A DNA stretch of 37,564 nt from a bacterium (GTDB lineage: Bacteria; CLD3; SB21), in NCBI GenBank assembly GCA_016788215.1, contig JAEUSJ010000010.1:1-37564 (forward strand). Direction: 5' to 3'. The notes under the pieces were generated by a model. That model made no database searches, had not been told where the DNA came from, and was given only the letters and a program-made list of their open reading frames with translations. A program made the position numbers and the translations under genes. Every line of letters starts with the position of its first letter. Position 1 is the first letter of the stretch. Positions 24,511 through 34,593 of this stretch are shown here, in pieces.

Positions 24511-25722
24511 ATGATGATCGTTTTTGTGAATAGGCTCTTGTCAGCGCTAATGCTCTTAACAATGAGCTATGAAATGTTGCGGACGCAAACAAATTCGTCA
24601 CGGCAAACACAGGAGGAATATAATCCTTTACGGCTTGACGCGGCCGATGAGATTGAAAATCAGCGTATTGACAACAAGGATATTCTTAAAGCTAAAGGCC
24701 ATGTAAAATTTTCTCAGGACACCCTAACGGCAACTTGCGATCAAGCCGCATTTTTCAGGGATCTTCAGATGGCTATCCTGATCGGTGATGTGGCTCTAAA
24801 TGATCTCCACCGTACGATCTTCTGCGAAAAGGCGCGATATTATGCGAAGCAGAGAAAATCAGTGTGCCAGGGCAACGTGATATTTATTGACCGTTCCACG
24901 ACGCTGGTCGCGGATTCGTTGATCTATTTTCAGGACATAGGACAACTGTTTGCATTTGGGAATGTTGTAGTATTTGACAGCCTGGAATCCGTTACCATTT
25001 ACGGAGATGAAAGTTTCTACGATGTGCGAAGAGAATACGCCAACGTAAAGGGTCACCCGTATATGATACAATATGACAGCACAAAGTTCAAAGGCCAGAA
25101 CACGGCTCGCCTAAGCAGGGGTTTGACTTCTAAACCCCTATTGGATACTATAGGCAATCCAATCAGATACCGATCTGAGGACCAGTTATCCGCAAAAGGC
25201 CTTTTCGTGGAATCGTTTATTGAAAAAAACAAAGTCATTATCAAGGACAGCGTATCTTTTGTTCGAGAAAAACTCTATACCACGTCGCAAAAAGCAACGT
25301 TTTTTACAAAAAAAGAAATTTTGTTGCTTGAAGACAAACCGGCGGCAACATATGAAAATAATTTAATGACTGGCGACACAATGCAGGTACAGTTTAAGAA
25401 TAAGGTCATACATACTATTTACGTTAAAGGCAATGGCGAAGCCTCATCTGAAGCTGACTCACGTGGAAAAAAAACTCACCGATTGAAAGCCAAAGAAATG
25501 ACGATGTCCATTGAGGATAATAAGCTGCAAACGCTGGAAGCTCAAGGCAATGCGTATAACATTTATTATCTTGAAAATAGTGGCGGCGTCAACGAAATTT
25601 CCGGCCCAAAGATCATTCTTTATTTTGCACAGTCCGGCAGACTGGACCGATTTAAAGTTGTAGGAGGAACGGAAGGAACTTATTTTCCTGAAAAATATGA
25701 GGATAAAGTTGGGAAAAACTGA
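24511..25722 (+). CDS. LptA/OstA-like periplasmic LPS-transport protein
   Basis: A 403-residue exported protein. A short hydrophobic N-terminus (about 2-20) is followed by repeated OstA beta-jellyroll units ([19 protein letters not shown], then [40 protein letters not shown]). The last ~120 residues repeat the pattern ([26 protein letters not shown]). It is about twice the length of E. coli LptA and closer to the OstA_2 proteins of Bacteroidota. It would bridge the periplasm between LptC and the outer-membrane translocon. The last 26 bases overlap the lptB start. Confidence 0.85.
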   Translation: MMIVFVNRLLSALMLLTMSYEMLRTQTNSSRQTQEEYNPLRLDAADEIENQRIDNKDILKAKGHVKFSQDTLTATCDQAAFFRDLQMAILIGDVALNDLHRTIFCEKARYYAKQRKSVCQGNVIFIDRSTTLVADSLIYFQDIGQLFAFGNVVVFDSLESVTIYGDESFYDVRREYANVKGHPYMIQYDSTKFKGQNTARLSRGLTSKPLLDTIGNPIRYRSEDQLSAKGLFVESFIEKNKVIIKDSVSFVREKLYTTSQKATFFTKKEILLLEDKPAATYENNLMTGDTMQVQFKNKVIHTIYVKGNGEASSEADSRGKKTHRLKAKEMTMSIEDNKLQTLEAQGNAYNIYYLENSGGVNEISGPKIILYFAQSGRLDRFKVVGGTEGTYFPEKYEDKVGKN

Positions 25723-26557
25723 TTTTGAAAACCAAAATGTGAACGCGAACCGTGACGAACCTACGAGTCACTTGTCTTCGCATACCGTTGAATTGTCAGC
25801 AGATTACATTGACCACCAGCGTGAAGCAAAGAAAACCTTGCGCGCAGAAGCTCTTGTTAAGAAATACGGCGGTCGAAGCGTAGTTAACGGCGTTGACGTT
25901 CAGGTCACTCAGGGAGAAATTGTAGGACTGCTCGGCCCCAATGGTGCAGGGAAAACTACGACGTTTTATATGATCACAGGTATGATCAAGCCTAACGTCG
26001 GCCGAATATTTCTCGATGAAAAAAATATTACCAAAATGGCAATGTACCGCCGGGCTCGGATGGGCATCGGCTATCTGTCTCAGGAAGCATCTATATTCCG
26101 GAAATTGACTGTTGAGCAAAACATCATGGCTATACTACAGACTTTGGATATTTCGCGTCAGGAACGCAAGCAGAGACTTGAACAATTACTGGAGGACATG
26201 ACGATTACGCGCATTGCGAAGAACAAAGGGTATTCTTTATCCGGCGGCGAGCGGCGCAGAACCGAGATTGCTCGGGCGTTAGTGACCAATCCCCGATTTT
26301 TGCTGCTGGACGAACCGTTTGCAGGTATAGATCCTATCGCGGTTGAAGATATCCAATCCATTGTAAAAGAATTGCGTGAGCGCGGCATTGGGATTCTAAT
26401 TACCGACCATAATGTTCACGAGACGCTCGCTATTACCAATCGCGCTTATCTGCTTTTCGATGGCAAAGTGCTGAAAAGCGGTTCAGCCGAATATTTAGCA
26501 GATGATCCCGAAGCGCGTAAATTATATCTTGGCGATAAATTCAAGCTTAGACATTAA
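25697..26557 (+). CDS. lptB: LPS export ABC transporter ATP-binding protein LptB
   Basis: An ABC ATPase of 286 residues. Walker A is G80-P-N-G-A-G-K-T87, the Q-loop lies in Y-L-S-Q-E, the signature is LSGGERRR (181-188), Walker B is FLLLDEP (201-207), and the switch is H238. The closeness to LptB over its full core and the gene order lptC-lptA-lptB-rpoN support the name. LptB is usually about 240 residues; here a polar extension of about 45 precedes the ATPase core. It would be shortened by 14 residues if GTG 25739 were used. The extension is not a recognised domain. Confidence 0.94.
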   Translation: MRIKLGKTDFENQNVNANRDEPTSHLSSHTVELSADYIDHQREAKKTLRAEALVKKYGGRSVVNGVDVQVTQGEIVGLLGPNGAGKTTTFYMITGMIKPNVGRIFLDEKNITKMAMYRRARMGIGYLSQEASIFRKLTVEQNIMAILQTLDISRQERKQRLEQLLEDMTITRIAKNKGYSLSGGERRRTEIARALVTNPRFLLLDEPFAGIDPIAVEDIQSIVKELRERGIGILITDHNVHETLAITNRAYLLFDGKVLKSGSAEYLADDPEARKLYLGDKFKLRH

Positions 26558-26571
26558 GGAGAAACTGACAG

Positions 26572-28239
26572 ATGTCCCAGGGTATGAAACAGGTTTTGAG
26601 CCAGCAGATGAAGATGACTCCACAGCAGATATTGCTGTCCAGCCTGCTGCAATTGCCTCTACAACAGCTTGAACAAAGACTCAAACAAGAACTTGAAATG
26701 AACCCCTTATTGGAAGAATCTCAGGAACTCGAAGAAGTTATCGAACAAGAAGAGGAATTGGAACTCGAAGAGGAAGAAAAACAGGAACTGCTGCAGAAAC
26801 AGGAGAAAGACGAAAAACAGAAGGAAGAAGAACAACTCAAGGCCGAACGTGAAAAAGAACGTAAAGAAGAGGAAGAAGTTGATTGGGATAAATTTTTGAA
26901 TGACGAGAATAATTTTGAAGTACGAACGCCTCGCGATTTTAGCAGTGAAGAGGACGAGTCGGAATGGGTACAGCCCGATCAAAAGACGCTGGCGGATTTT
27001 CTTTTAGAACAACTTCGATTTACTCCGCTGAACGAAAAAGAACGCGAGATCGGCGAATACATTATTTGGAATATCAACGAAGACGGCTACCTCATGTTTG
27101 ATGAGCCTGTACTTGAAAAAGCAAAGGCTGAAGAAATAAAAAGTTTTGCCGAAGCAGCGGACGATTTCAGAGACGACCATATATCGTTTATTAAGGAAAA
27201 CAACCCCGCTCACCCGGCTCAAAACGAATCGGAAATTCTTCAAAAAAAAGGTAAACCAAATGCCAAAATTGACCCTATTCAGGCCATTGCAGAGGAATTG
27301 CAAACAACAAATGCTGAAGTTGAAAAAGTTTTAAAAGTGGTGCAATCATTGGATCCTCCGGGTATAGCCGCGCGCGATCTAAGGGAATGTATTCTTATTC
27401 AGCTAGAGAGATCAAAAACGGGATTTTATGACGATGGGATTTCGCTGTCCATTCAAATCATAAACGAAGCATATAACGATTTCATCAATCGCCGTTACGA
27501 CAAAGTCAGCCGGCAACTCAAAATACCTATGGAATCGATCAAAAACGTTATCGGATACATACTGCAACTTAATCCCAAGCCGGGCGATGGTTATATTAAG
27601 CCGGAACAAAACTATATCACACCGGACGTTCTCATCAAGAAAGTGAACGACAAATTTGAAATCATTTTAAACGATTACGGCGTTCCTAATTTACGTATTA
27701 ATCACGCTTATAAAAAAATGATGCTGGAAAAGAACAAAGAAAAAAAGGAAGCAAAAGAATTTATCAAAAATAAACTAGAGGCTGCTAAATGGCTTATCAA
27801 CTCCATTTACCGCCGCCGTGATACCATCTACAGAACCGTGGAAACGATCGTCGACATTCAGAAAGACTTTTTCGAAAAAGGGAGAGAATTCATCAAACCC
27901 ATGAAGCTTGAAGATGTTGCTTTAAGAATCGGCATGGATATTTCTACGATCAGTAGAGCAACGAATGGAAAGTACGCGCAGACGGACTACGGGGTTTTTG
28001 AATTAAAATATTTCTTTTCGACCGGCATGGTCAATTCCGACGGCGAAGACATCTCCACCAAACAGATTAAAGTCCTATTAAAGCAAGTCGTTGACGAGGA
28101 AGATAAGAAAAAACCATTGAGTGACGAGGATCTGGCAAAAATGCTCACCGAACGCGGCACGCCGATCGCACGGCGAACCATAACAAAGTATCGCGAGCAA
28201 ATGATGATTCCGGCCGCCCGTTTAAGAAAAGAAATATAA
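26572..28239 (+). CDS. rpoN: RNA polymerase sigma-54 factor
   Basis: A 555-residue sigma-54. Region I (1-50) is Gln/Leu-rich ([20 protein letters not shown]) and contacts the activator. Region II is unusually long, with a nearly pure Glu/Lys/Leu/Gln stretch at about 52-103 and a further acidic linker to about 230. The core-binding domain follows, then an HTH (about 445-470, [20 protein letters not shown]). The RpoN box [10 protein letters not shown] (533-542) reads the -24 element. A strong AAGGAG lies before the ATG, 14 bp after lptB. Sigma-54 genes next to lptB are common in bacteria. Confidence 0.96.
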   Translation: MSQGMKQVLSQQMKMTPQQILLSSLLQLPLQQLEQRLKQELEMNPLLEESQELEEVIEQEEELELEEEEKQELLQKQEKDEKQKEEEQLKAEREKERKEEEEVDWDKFLNDENNFEVRTPRDFSSEEDESEWVQPDQKTLADFLLEQLRFTPLNEKEREIGEYIIWNINEDGYLMFDEPVLEKAKAEEIKSFAEAADDFRDDHISFIKENNPAHPAQNESEILQKKGKPNAKIDPIQAIAEELQTTNAEVEKVLKVVQSLDPPGIAARDLRECILIQLERSKTGFYDDGISLSIQIINEAYNDFINRRYDKVSRQLKIPMESIKNVIGYILQLNPKPGDGYIKPEQNYITPDVLIKKVNDKFEIILNDYGVPNLRINHAYKKMMLEKNKEKKEAKEFIKNKLEAAKWLINSIYRRRDTIYRTVETIVDIQKDFFEKGREFIKPMKLEDVALRIGMDISTISRATNGKYAQTDYGVFELKYFFSTGMVNSDGEDISTKQIKVLLKQVVDEEDKKKPLSDEDLAKMLTERGTPIARRTITKYREQMMIPAARLRKEI

Positions 28240-28287
28240 TTTTTTTTAAAAATTTTCAAACCTAGATAAATTAAACCGGAGATATGC

Positions 28288-29223
28288 ATGAGAATTGTCG
28301 TTACGGGAGGCGCCGGATTTTTGGGTTCACATCTGTGTGACCGCCTGCTTGCAGAAGGACATGAGGTTATTAGTATTGATAATCTGATCACCGGCAGCAT
28401 TGCTAATATCGAACACATCCGAAATGAGAATTTCTCTTTTATTTTCTATGATGTAACAAATTATCTTTATGTGGACGGGCAGGTTGATTTTGTTTTTCAT
28501 TTTGCCAGCCCGGCAAGCCCAATCGATTATTTGGAATTGCCGATACAAACCCTTAAAGTCGGATCACTCGGAACGCACAAGGCGCTTGGGCTGGCTAAAC
28601 ATAAAAACGCCGGCTTCTTATTAGCATCCACTTCCGAGACGTATGGCGACCCCTTGATCAATCCGCAACATGAAGAATACTGGGGCAATGTTAATCCGGT
28701 CGGGCCGCGCGGCGTTTACGATGAAGCAAAACGTTTTGCGGAGGCCATGACTATGGCCTATCACACGTTTCATAAAGTGGACACGCGTATTGTGCGTATT
28801 TTTAATACCTACGGCCCGCGTAACCGCGCCAATGACGGGCGTGTCGTACCGTCCTTTATCAATCAAGCTATCCGTAACGAACCCATTACCGTTTTTGGCG
28901 AAGGCAAACAAACGCGTTCGTTTTGCTACGTCAGTGACCTCATCGACGGTATTTACCGGTTGATGAAGTCCGACGAACATTGGCCGGTCAATATAGGTAA
29001 TCCAAACGAGATGACTATTCTGCAATTTGCAGAGATTATCATTGAACTAACCAATAGTAAAAGTAAAATTATTCATAAACCTCTCCCACAGGACGACCCG
29101 GCTGTGCGCCGTCCGGATATCAGTAAAGCAAAAAGAGTTCTGGGATGGGAACCGAAAGTTGACATTCGTGAAGGATTAAGTAAGACGATAGAATTTTACC
29201 GCGCGCTGATGAATAGGAAGTGA
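28288..29223 (+). CDS. NAD-dependent epimerase/dehydratase, UDP-glucuronate decarboxylase (UXS) type
   Basis: A 311-residue extended SDR. The NAD-binding G7-G-A-G-F-L-G13 and D31 lie at the start. The catalytic T115-S-E117, Y144 and K148 (GVYDEAKR) follow, with the RIFNTYGPR and RRPDISKAK segments typical of UXS enzymes. These convert UDP-glucuronate to UDP-xylose; dTDP-glucose dehydratases are close relatives but usually differ in the TSE region. GGAG lies upstream of the ATG. It is the last gene of the recO-rpoN run. Its stop abuts the tadA stop on the other strand with no bases between. Confidence 0.88.
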   Translation: MRIVVTGGAGFLGSHLCDRLLAEGHEVISIDNLITGSIANIEHIRNENFSFIFYDVTNYLYVDGQVDFVFHFASPASPIDYLELPIQTLKVGSLGTHKALGLAKHKNAGFLLASTSETYGDPLINPQHEEYWGNVNPVGPRGVYDEAKRFAEAMTMAYHTFHKVDTRIVRIFNTYGPRNRANDGRVVPSFINQAIRNEPITVFGEGKQTRSFCYVSDLIDGIYRLMKSDEHWPVNIGNPNEMTILQFAEIIIELTNSKSKIIHKPLPQDDPAVRRPDISKAKRVLGWEPKVDIREGLSKTIEFYRALMNRK

Positions 29224-29694
29224 TTAATTCATGTTTGGCGTTCGTTTACGTAATTGCGCAAAAAAATCCTTGAGTATAGACGAACATTTTTCTTCCATAA
29301 CTCCACCGACCAATTCTGCACGATGGTTGAGTCTTTCATCTTGGACGATATTATACAGCGACGCGCATGCCCCGGTCTTTGCATCGTACGCTCCGAATAC
29401 GACCCTATCCATTCGCGCCAGCACGATCGATCCTGCGCACATGACGCAGGGTTCAAGGGTCACATACAGCGTAGCGCCATTCAGCCACTTAGAACCGATC
29501 GTTGCAACGGCCGAAGTAATAGCTATCATTTCAGCGTGAGCCGTCGGGTCTTGGAGCATTTCAATCTGATTGTATCCCCTGCCAATAATTCTATTTTCAA
29601 ACACGACTACAGCGCCTACCGGGATCTCATTTTTTTTGTATGCATTTTCGGCTTCTTTAAACGCAAATTGCATCCATGCATCATGTTCACTCAT
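29224..29694 (-). CDS. tadA: tRNA adenosine(34) deaminase TadA
   Basis: A 156-residue zinc deaminase. H53-A-E55 provides a ligand and the catalytic glutamate, and P82-C83-V-M-C86 the other two ligands. IPVGAVVV at 24-31 is family-typical. TadA converts A34 to inosine in tRNA-Arg(ACG), an essential step for reading CGN codons. The length is standard. Its ATG overlaps the TGA of an upstream open frame (ATGA arrangement), which suggests a gene once lay directly upstream. It converges on the UXS-type gene with zero spacing and no visible terminator. Confidence 0.95.
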   Translation of the reverse strand: MSEHDAWMQFAFKEAENAYKKNEIPVGAVVVFENRIIGRGYNQIEMLQDPTAHAEMIAITSAVATIGSKWLNGATLYVTLEPCVMCAGSIVLARMDRVVFGAYDAKTGACASLYNIVQDERLNHRAELVGGVMEEKCSSILKDFFAQLRKRTPNMN

Positions 29695-29873
29695 CGAGAT
29701 TTAACGTCCAGCTTTAAATGACTTGTATTATCGGAATGAAGATAGTAAACACCTTTTTCTTTTACAACATTAATTACCACAGGAACATTAGAATTACAAA
29801 AAACAAGCGGATGATACCGTGTCGTATGAACGCGACAATTTACTGAGAAATGAGTTGCATTTGTAAGATAAAA
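29691..29873 (-). pseudogene. Possible 3' remnant of a gene upstream of tadA
   Basis: On the minus strand, 60 sense codons from 29873 end at a TGA (29693-29691) that overlaps the tadA ATG. The translation has protein-like composition (for example RYHPLVFCNSNVPVV and GVYYLHSDNTSHLKL). It has no ATG, only a late GTG, and an in-frame TAA just upstream at 29874-29876. A second minus-strand frame (ATG 29961 to TAA 29794, 55 residues, NLNWNAIKLIILSY in the middle) overlaps it. The two together look like one frameshifted, decayed gene, though chance is possible. They occupy most of the 359-base gap between tadA and the TPR gene. No family is recognised. Confidence 0.35.
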
Positions 29874-30053
29874 TTATCAATTTGATGGCATTCCAATTTA
29901 AGTTTTTTACAGGCAAACCATATAATAATAATAGTTTATGACTAAACTTACTATTAGGCATGTTTGTTGTCTCTTTACGCTGTAATGTGTGAAGCTGATT
30001 AATTTATTCGAATAATTTTGTAGAACTTACATAGTCGCAAGAAAGATTTTTTC

Positions 30054-31205
30054 ATGGAACAAATTGGTTTAAATAGCAATGTATTTGCCGGAGGCAAGAT
30101 ATTCCATATCCAGACTGCAGGTAATATCTCCGGGCTGACAATGCAGTCGGAAATATTTGACGCCGGTCGCGTGGTTACAGTTCACAGAAAGAAGCTTGAC
30201 GATGGAATGAAAAATATTACCGAAGAAGATTTCAAAGAAACGGTAAGCTCTTTTCATCAGGACATTGCGTGGGAAATTGAATTACTTTTCTTTATCCGCG
30301 ACAAAATACGGACAGTTAAACATTCCATTTCGCATAATAAGATGGGACTTCTTTTCATGCGCAAAGGATTGATGGACGAAGCGATTGTTGAATTTGAGCA
30401 TGCCGTTGAAAAAAATCCTGAATTAGTCGAATCGTACAACAATCTGGGCATGGCTTTGGCTCAAAAAGGCGACTTATCCGATGCAATTGACATCTTAAAA
30501 AAAGCAGTAGGCATGGAGCCGAACTACGCCGATTTAAGAAATAACCTCGGAATTGCATTAGGCAAATTCAAGAAATATGAAGAAGCCATGGCTGAATTGC
30601 AGACGGCTCTGAAAATCAACCCTAATTATCTTGAGCCGCAACTAAATATTGCCACCTTATTATTAGAAAGTGTAAAAAACAGCCCTGAAGACAAAAATCT
30701 GCCCCCCGCAGCAATCCGAATTAACAGAGTGACTGAGAGTTTGCAGAACCTTATAACCACTGTGCCTGAATTTTCGGGTTACCGGTTTTATACTTACCGT
30801 ATTGAAAAAACTATAAAACTCTTGCAATCGGATCAGTTGCCACAAGCAATCGAAACAATTAGAGAAATTAAAGATGCCATTCAGAAGCCAAATCTGGATG
30901 AAACGATCCACGGATTTTATCTTAAGTTCCTGTTTGGCGGCGCCGGCAAAGACGAAAAAGTGTTGTTAGATTATAGAAAACGTTTGGAAAAAGGCGTTGA
31001 AGAGAATCCAAAATATGCCGACCTGCATAACTCACTCGGAACGGTCTATCTGATCCAGTGCCGTAATTTATTTATTAAAGCGATGACACAATTCAAAAAA
31101 GCCTACGAAATTAATCCATCATACAAAAGTGCCTACAAAAATTTCCGGCTGGTTCAGAATGATGGGCGCGAGTTTTTAAACTTACTGCGGGCCATTCTGA
31201 AATAG
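30054..31205 (+). CDS. TPR-repeat protein with an unassigned N-terminal domain
   Basis: A 383-residue protein without a signal peptide. Residues 1-80 form a small beta-rich module (GGKIFHIQTAGNI, then SEIFDAGRVVTVHRKKL). It resembles the N-terminal part of TPR proteins in other environmental bacteria but has no functional name I can give. Residues about 100-205 hold three clear TPRs (NKMGLLFMRKGLMDEAIVEF, YNNLGMALAQKGDLSDAI, RNNLGIALGKFKKYEEAM). A further unit lies near 325-365 (ADLHNSLGTVYLIQ). TPRs mediate protein contacts. It lies upstream of the hybrid kinase gene on the same strand (120 bp), so a shared signalling role is possible but unproved. Confidence 0.85.
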   Translation: MEQIGLNSNVFAGGKIFHIQTAGNISGLTMQSEIFDAGRVVTVHRKKLDDGMKNITEEDFKETVSSFHQDIAWEIELLFFIRDKIRTVKHSISHNKMGLLFMRKGLMDEAIVEFEHAVEKNPELVESYNNLGMALAQKGDLSDAIDILKKAVGMEPNYADLRNNLGIALGKFKKYEEAMAELQTALKINPNYLEPQLNIATLLLESVKNSPEDKNLPPAAIRINRVTESLQNLITTVPEFSGYRFYTYRIEKTIKLLQSDQLPQAIETIREIKDAIQKPNLDETIHGFYLKFLFGGAGKDEKVLLDYRKRLEKGVEENPKYADLHNSLGTVYLIQCRNLFIKAMTQFKKAYEINPSYKSAYKNFRLVQNDGREFLNLLRAILK

Positions 31206-31240
31206 AATGACATTATTTTAACGCCTGTGATACTATGTTC

Positions 31241-31269
31241 TTGTAAGATCGGTGTCATTTTACTAAATT
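31241..31269 (+). promoter_or_regulatory. Possible promoter for the hybrid kinase
   Basis: TTGTAA (31241-31246), a 17-base spacer and TAAATT (31264-31269) lie about 57 bases before the kinase ATG. Confidence 0.3.
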
Positions 31270-31325
31270 AGAGATCAGTCGGTAGCTGGCAGGTAACAAT
31301 TAAAGTTGCATTTCTCTTGGGGCAT

Positions 31326-34300
31326 ATGATGGAAAATGATATTCGCGTACTTTTAGTTGAAGATTCCATTTCTGAAGCAAAGTTGATCGTCAGTTCTCTT
31401 TTGTCGGCACAGATATTGTTCAAACTGAAACAAGTTGCAGCTGAAGATGAACTGAAAGAACAACTTAAAGGGTTTAATCCCGATATCGTGATATCTAATT
31501 ACAACGTTGCATCGCTGAACGGCCTGAAAGCGCTAAAAATAGTTAAAGAACATTCCCCAAAAACCCCGGTCATTATTCTGACCCTTCCCAATAACGAAGA
31601 AACTGCGATAGCCTGTTACAGAAACGGCGCGTCAGACTATATTTTCAAGAATGAGCTCGAACTGCTGGGCCCGGCGATGCAACGCGCACTACTGAAGTCT
31701 AAATTTCCCGAATCTTACGAAATTCTCAATGAAAACGATAAACGCAGCATTGATACTTTCGAGTTGATCGACCATACCATTTCAGATATGCTCCTCATTC
31801 TTGATTCGCAGGGGCATATCACCTTTGCTTCATCATCTTATCACCGGATACTGAACAATAAAAAGATCGAAACCGGGTATGATTTTTTTTCTGATGTTCA
31901 TCCCGGCGATCGTGGTTTGACCCTCCAGACTTTTCATGACGTTCTAAAAGGCGACTCCGACAAACGGATCGAATATCGGCTGATTATTCAAGACGATGAA
32001 TATAAACATATCGAATCGCAATGGAATGCGGCTGTAGATGAACTTGGCCTTGTTCGACAAATTATCCTTGTAGCGCGAATAATCACTAAACGTAAACGAG
32101 CCGAAGAAGCGCTGCGGGAAAGCGTTAAACATTTCAGAGCCCTGCTTGAAAATATCTCCGACGCTATTTCACTCATCAATCCGTACGGCATCGTGCTATA
32201 CACCAGCCGTTCGACAAACCGTGTGCTGGGTTATTCTGCAAATGAATTTGTCGGAACCAATGTATTTGACCTGATTCACACCGACGATCTCTCGACTGTG
32301 TTGGAACAAATGACCGTTTTAAGAAAAAAGGAAGGCAGTGTACAATCGCTGCAGTTTCGAATCAAACACAAAGACGCGTCCTGGCGATGGATGGAGGGCG
32401 TAGTAAATAACCTGACGCATGAACCCAGTGTACAGGCCATCGTATTTAATTACAGGGACATCACGGAAAGAAAAGAGGCAGAAGAGGCTTTCAGAGAAAA
32501 CGATAAACGATTCCGGGCTTTAGTTGAGAACAGTTCGGATGCCTTAATACTCATTTCCGGTGAAGGCATAATTTCATACGTAGGCCCATCTTTTTCGCAC
32601 ATTGTCGGCCATTCTCAAGAAGAAACATTGACGGTCAATTTATTCCAGTTCATCCACCCCGATGATAGAAAGCAAACTGAATCATTGTTTAATGAACTGC
32701 TGAAACGGCCAAAACACATACTGACGATACAGTTCCGAATGTTTCATAAGGACGGTTCCTGGCGATGGATGGAGGGCGTGGCCAATAATCTTTTGACCGA
32801 GCCTAGCATTGGAGCAATCGTTCTTAATTTTAGAGACATTACAGACCGAAAGAAGGCAAATGAAGCTTTGGCAGAAGAAAAAGGCCGTCTATTAGTCACT
32901 TTAAGGTCGATCGGCGAAGGAGTGATCACAACGGATATTTTGGGACGAGTGATGCTAATGAACAAAAGCGCGGAGTTGATCACGCAATATACGCAGGAAG
33001 AAGCGTTTGATAAACCGATTCGACAGATCCTCCCGCTCAGATCCATCAAAAGCGAAGAGTCTATTGACCATCCTGTTGACAAAGTTCTAAAGACCAAACG
33101 AATTGCCGATGCCGCTGATCATGTATTAATCATGCCTAGAAACAAAGAGCGTCACATTATCACCGACAACGCCGCGCCTATTCAGGATAAAGACGGTAAC
33201 CTGCTTGGCGTGGTGGTCGTTTTCCGCGACACTACGGATCGTTTGAAAATGGAAGAAGAACTTCTGAAGGCGCGGAAAATCGAATCCATCGGAATATTGG
33301 CCGGCGGGATTGCGCACGACTTCAATAATATTTTATCGGCGATTCTTGGCAATATTTCCATGTCCAAAATGAAACTGGAACACGGGAATAAAGAAAAATC
33401 ACTTGAACTTTTGATACGCGCCGAAAAGGCGTCGGAACGAGCGCGTGACCTTACGCAGCAATTATTAACTTTTTCAAAAGGCGGCGCACCGGTAAGAAAA
33501 ACATCAAGTATTTCAGATCTGCTTCGTGATTCAGCTAATTTTTCCTCTGCTGGTTCGAATGTCCGGTGCGAGTTCGCTATCTCCCCTAATCTCTGGCAGG
33601 TCGATATGGATGGCGGTCAAATGAGCCAGGTCATCAATAATTTGATCATCAATGCCCGACAGGCCATGCCCAATGGCGGCGTCGTCACAATAGAGGCGCT
33701 GAATATTATTTTCGACTCGGACAATACCAAATACGGTGTCCTTCTGAAAAAGGGAAATTACATAAAGATCGCCGTCCGTGACCAGGGTATGGGAATAGCA
33801 CCGGAGAATCTACAGAAAATATTTGATCCGTATTTTACGACCAAAAAGACCGGGAGCGGATTAGGACTTGCAACATCATATTCGATTATTAAGAATCATG
33901 AAGGCGCAATCACTGCTGAGTCGATCTCCGGTAAAGGCACCACTTTTATCATTGTGTTACCCGCATCGAAGAATATTATGCCGGTACAAAAGGTTCAGGA
34001 AAGCCGCCCGGCGCCGGCTCACGGTAAAATATTAATCATGGACGACGAAGACATCATAGCAGAGATGAGTGAAACTATGCTTACAGAACTCGGTTATCAG
34101 GTGCGCACGGCAAAGGACGGAAAAGAAGCTATCGAAATGTACATCAAGCATAAAAATGCGGGGTCGCCTTTCGATGTTGTCATCATGGATCTGACTATTC
34201 CTGGAGGCATGGGTGGAGAGGAAGCAATCAAGCAATTAATCGACTTCGATCCAAACGTAAAAGCAATTGTCTCCAGCGGTTATTCCAATGATCCCATTAT

Positions 34301-34406
34301 GGCAAACTACAAGAATTTCGGATTTACAAACGTGCTGACAAAACCCTATCAAATCAGGGAACTTGCTCGAATAATAGAATCGACATTTACAGAGAATTCA
34401 AACTAA
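31326..34406 (+). CDS. Hybrid sensor histidine kinase: degenerate receiver, PAS array, HisKA-HATPase, C-terminal receiver
   Basis: A 1026-residue soluble kinase. I take ATG 31326 (or 31329) over a TTG at 31317. The N-terminal receiver (about 5-122) keeps E12-D13 and K108, but its phospho-acceptor position is N58 (ISNYNV), so it cannot be phosphorylated normally. PAS domains follow at about 145-260, 265-388, 392-514 and 518-638. The second and third are near-copies, sharing SWRWMEGV exactly at both protein and DNA level. HisKA carries H664 (GGIAHDFNN). The HATPase has its N box (NLIINARQAM) and G boxes (DQGMGIAPE, GSGLGLA). The C-terminal receiver has D955 (VVIMDLTIPGG). There are no membrane helices, so it senses a cytosolic or redox cue. 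No DNA-binding output is fused. Confidence 0.94.
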   Translation: MMENDIRVLLVEDSISEAKLIVSSLLSAQILFKLKQVAAEDELKEQLKGFNPDIVISNYNVASLNGLKALKIVKEHSPKTPVIILTLPNNEETAIACYRNGASDYIFKNELELLGPAMQRALLKSKFPESYEILNENDKRSIDTFELIDHTISDMLLILDSQGHITFASSSYHRILNNKKIETGYDFFSDVHPGDRGLTLQTFHDVLKGDSDKRIEYRLIIQDDEYKHIESQWNAAVDELGLVRQIILVARIITKRKRAEEALRESVKHFRALLENISDAISLINPYGIVLYTSRSTNRVLGYSANEFVGTNVFDLIHTDDLSTVLEQMTVLRKKEGSVQSLQFRIKHKDASWRWMEGVVNNLTHEPSVQAIVFNYRDITERKEAEEAFRENDKRFRALVENSSDALILISGEGIISYVGPSFSHIVGHSQEETLTVNLFQFIHPDDRKQTESLFNELLKRPKHILTIQFRMFHKDGSWRWMEGVANNLLTEPSIGAIVLNFRDITDRKKANEALAEEKGRLLVTLRSIGEGVITTDILGRVMLMNKSAELITQYTQEEAFDKPIRQILPLRSIKSEESIDHPVDKVLKTKRIADAADHVLIMPRNKERHIITDNAAPIQDKDGNLLGVVVVFRDTTDRLKMEEELLKARKIESIGILAGGIAHDFNNILSAILGNISMSKMKLEHGNKEKSLELLIRAEKASERARDLTQQLLTFSKGGAPVRKTSSISDLLRDSANFSSAGSNVRCEFAISPNLWQVDMDGGQMSQVINNLIINARQAMPNGGVVTIEALNIIFDSDNTKYGVLLKKGNYIKIAVRDQGMGIAPENLQKIFDPYFTTKKTGSGLGLATSYSIIKNHEGAITAESISGKGTTFIIVLPASKNIMPVQKVQESRPAPAHGKILIMDDEDIIAEMSETMLTELGYQVRTAKDGKEAIEMYIKHKNAGSPFDVVIMDLTIPGGMGGEEAIKQLIDFDPNVKAIVSSGYSNDPIMANYKNFGFTNVLTKPYQIRELARIIESTFTENSN

Positions 34407-34460
34407 TGATCAATCCATAAGTTATCTAAATCCAGCCACGCCGCTAATGGTCAACTATTT

Positions 34461-34480
34461 GCGTAGCACGCCTTTTTTTT
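34461..34480 (+). terminator. Weak terminator-like element after the kinase gene
   Basis: GCGT (34461-34464) and ACGC (34468-34471) can pair around AGC, followed by C and eight Ts. The stem is only 4 bp, so efficiency is doubtful. Confidence 0.4.
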
Positions 34481-34535
34481 GATCCAAACCTGACAACTCT
34501 TAACCCTCCAAACTTTTTTCATCCTAAATAATGCT

Positions 34536-34564
34536 TTGAATTAAAATCCAAAGATCATTAAATT
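34536..34564 (+). promoter_or_regulatory. Predicted promoter for the permease operon
   Basis: TTGAAT (34536-34541), a 17-base spacer and TAAATT (34559-34564) lie 29 bases before the permease ATG. Confidence 0.4.
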
Positions 34565-34593
34565 ATTCCTGATGTTCAGTGAGAGGTTTATTT

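Noticed and set aside
26707-26982. Minus-strand frame rich in Phe and Leu opposite rpoN
   Set aside because: It is the complement of the GAA/AAG-rich acidic tract of sigma-54; the apparent hydrophobic protein is a composition artefact.
29254-29721. 155-codon plus-strand frame opposite tadA
   Set aside because: It lies antisense to an unmistakable tadA with intact zinc motifs, is Cys/His/Arg-rich in a way typical of antisense translation, and has no ribosome site.
31205-31258. AATGACA/TGTCATT inverted repeat between the TPR and kinase genes
   Set aside because: The arms are only 7 bases with a 40-base spacer in AT-rich sequence, so chance is likely.
31287-31310. Possible sigma-54 promoter (TGGCA ... 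TTGCA) before the kinase gene
   Set aside because: The two boxes are far too widely spaced for the -24/-12 pattern.
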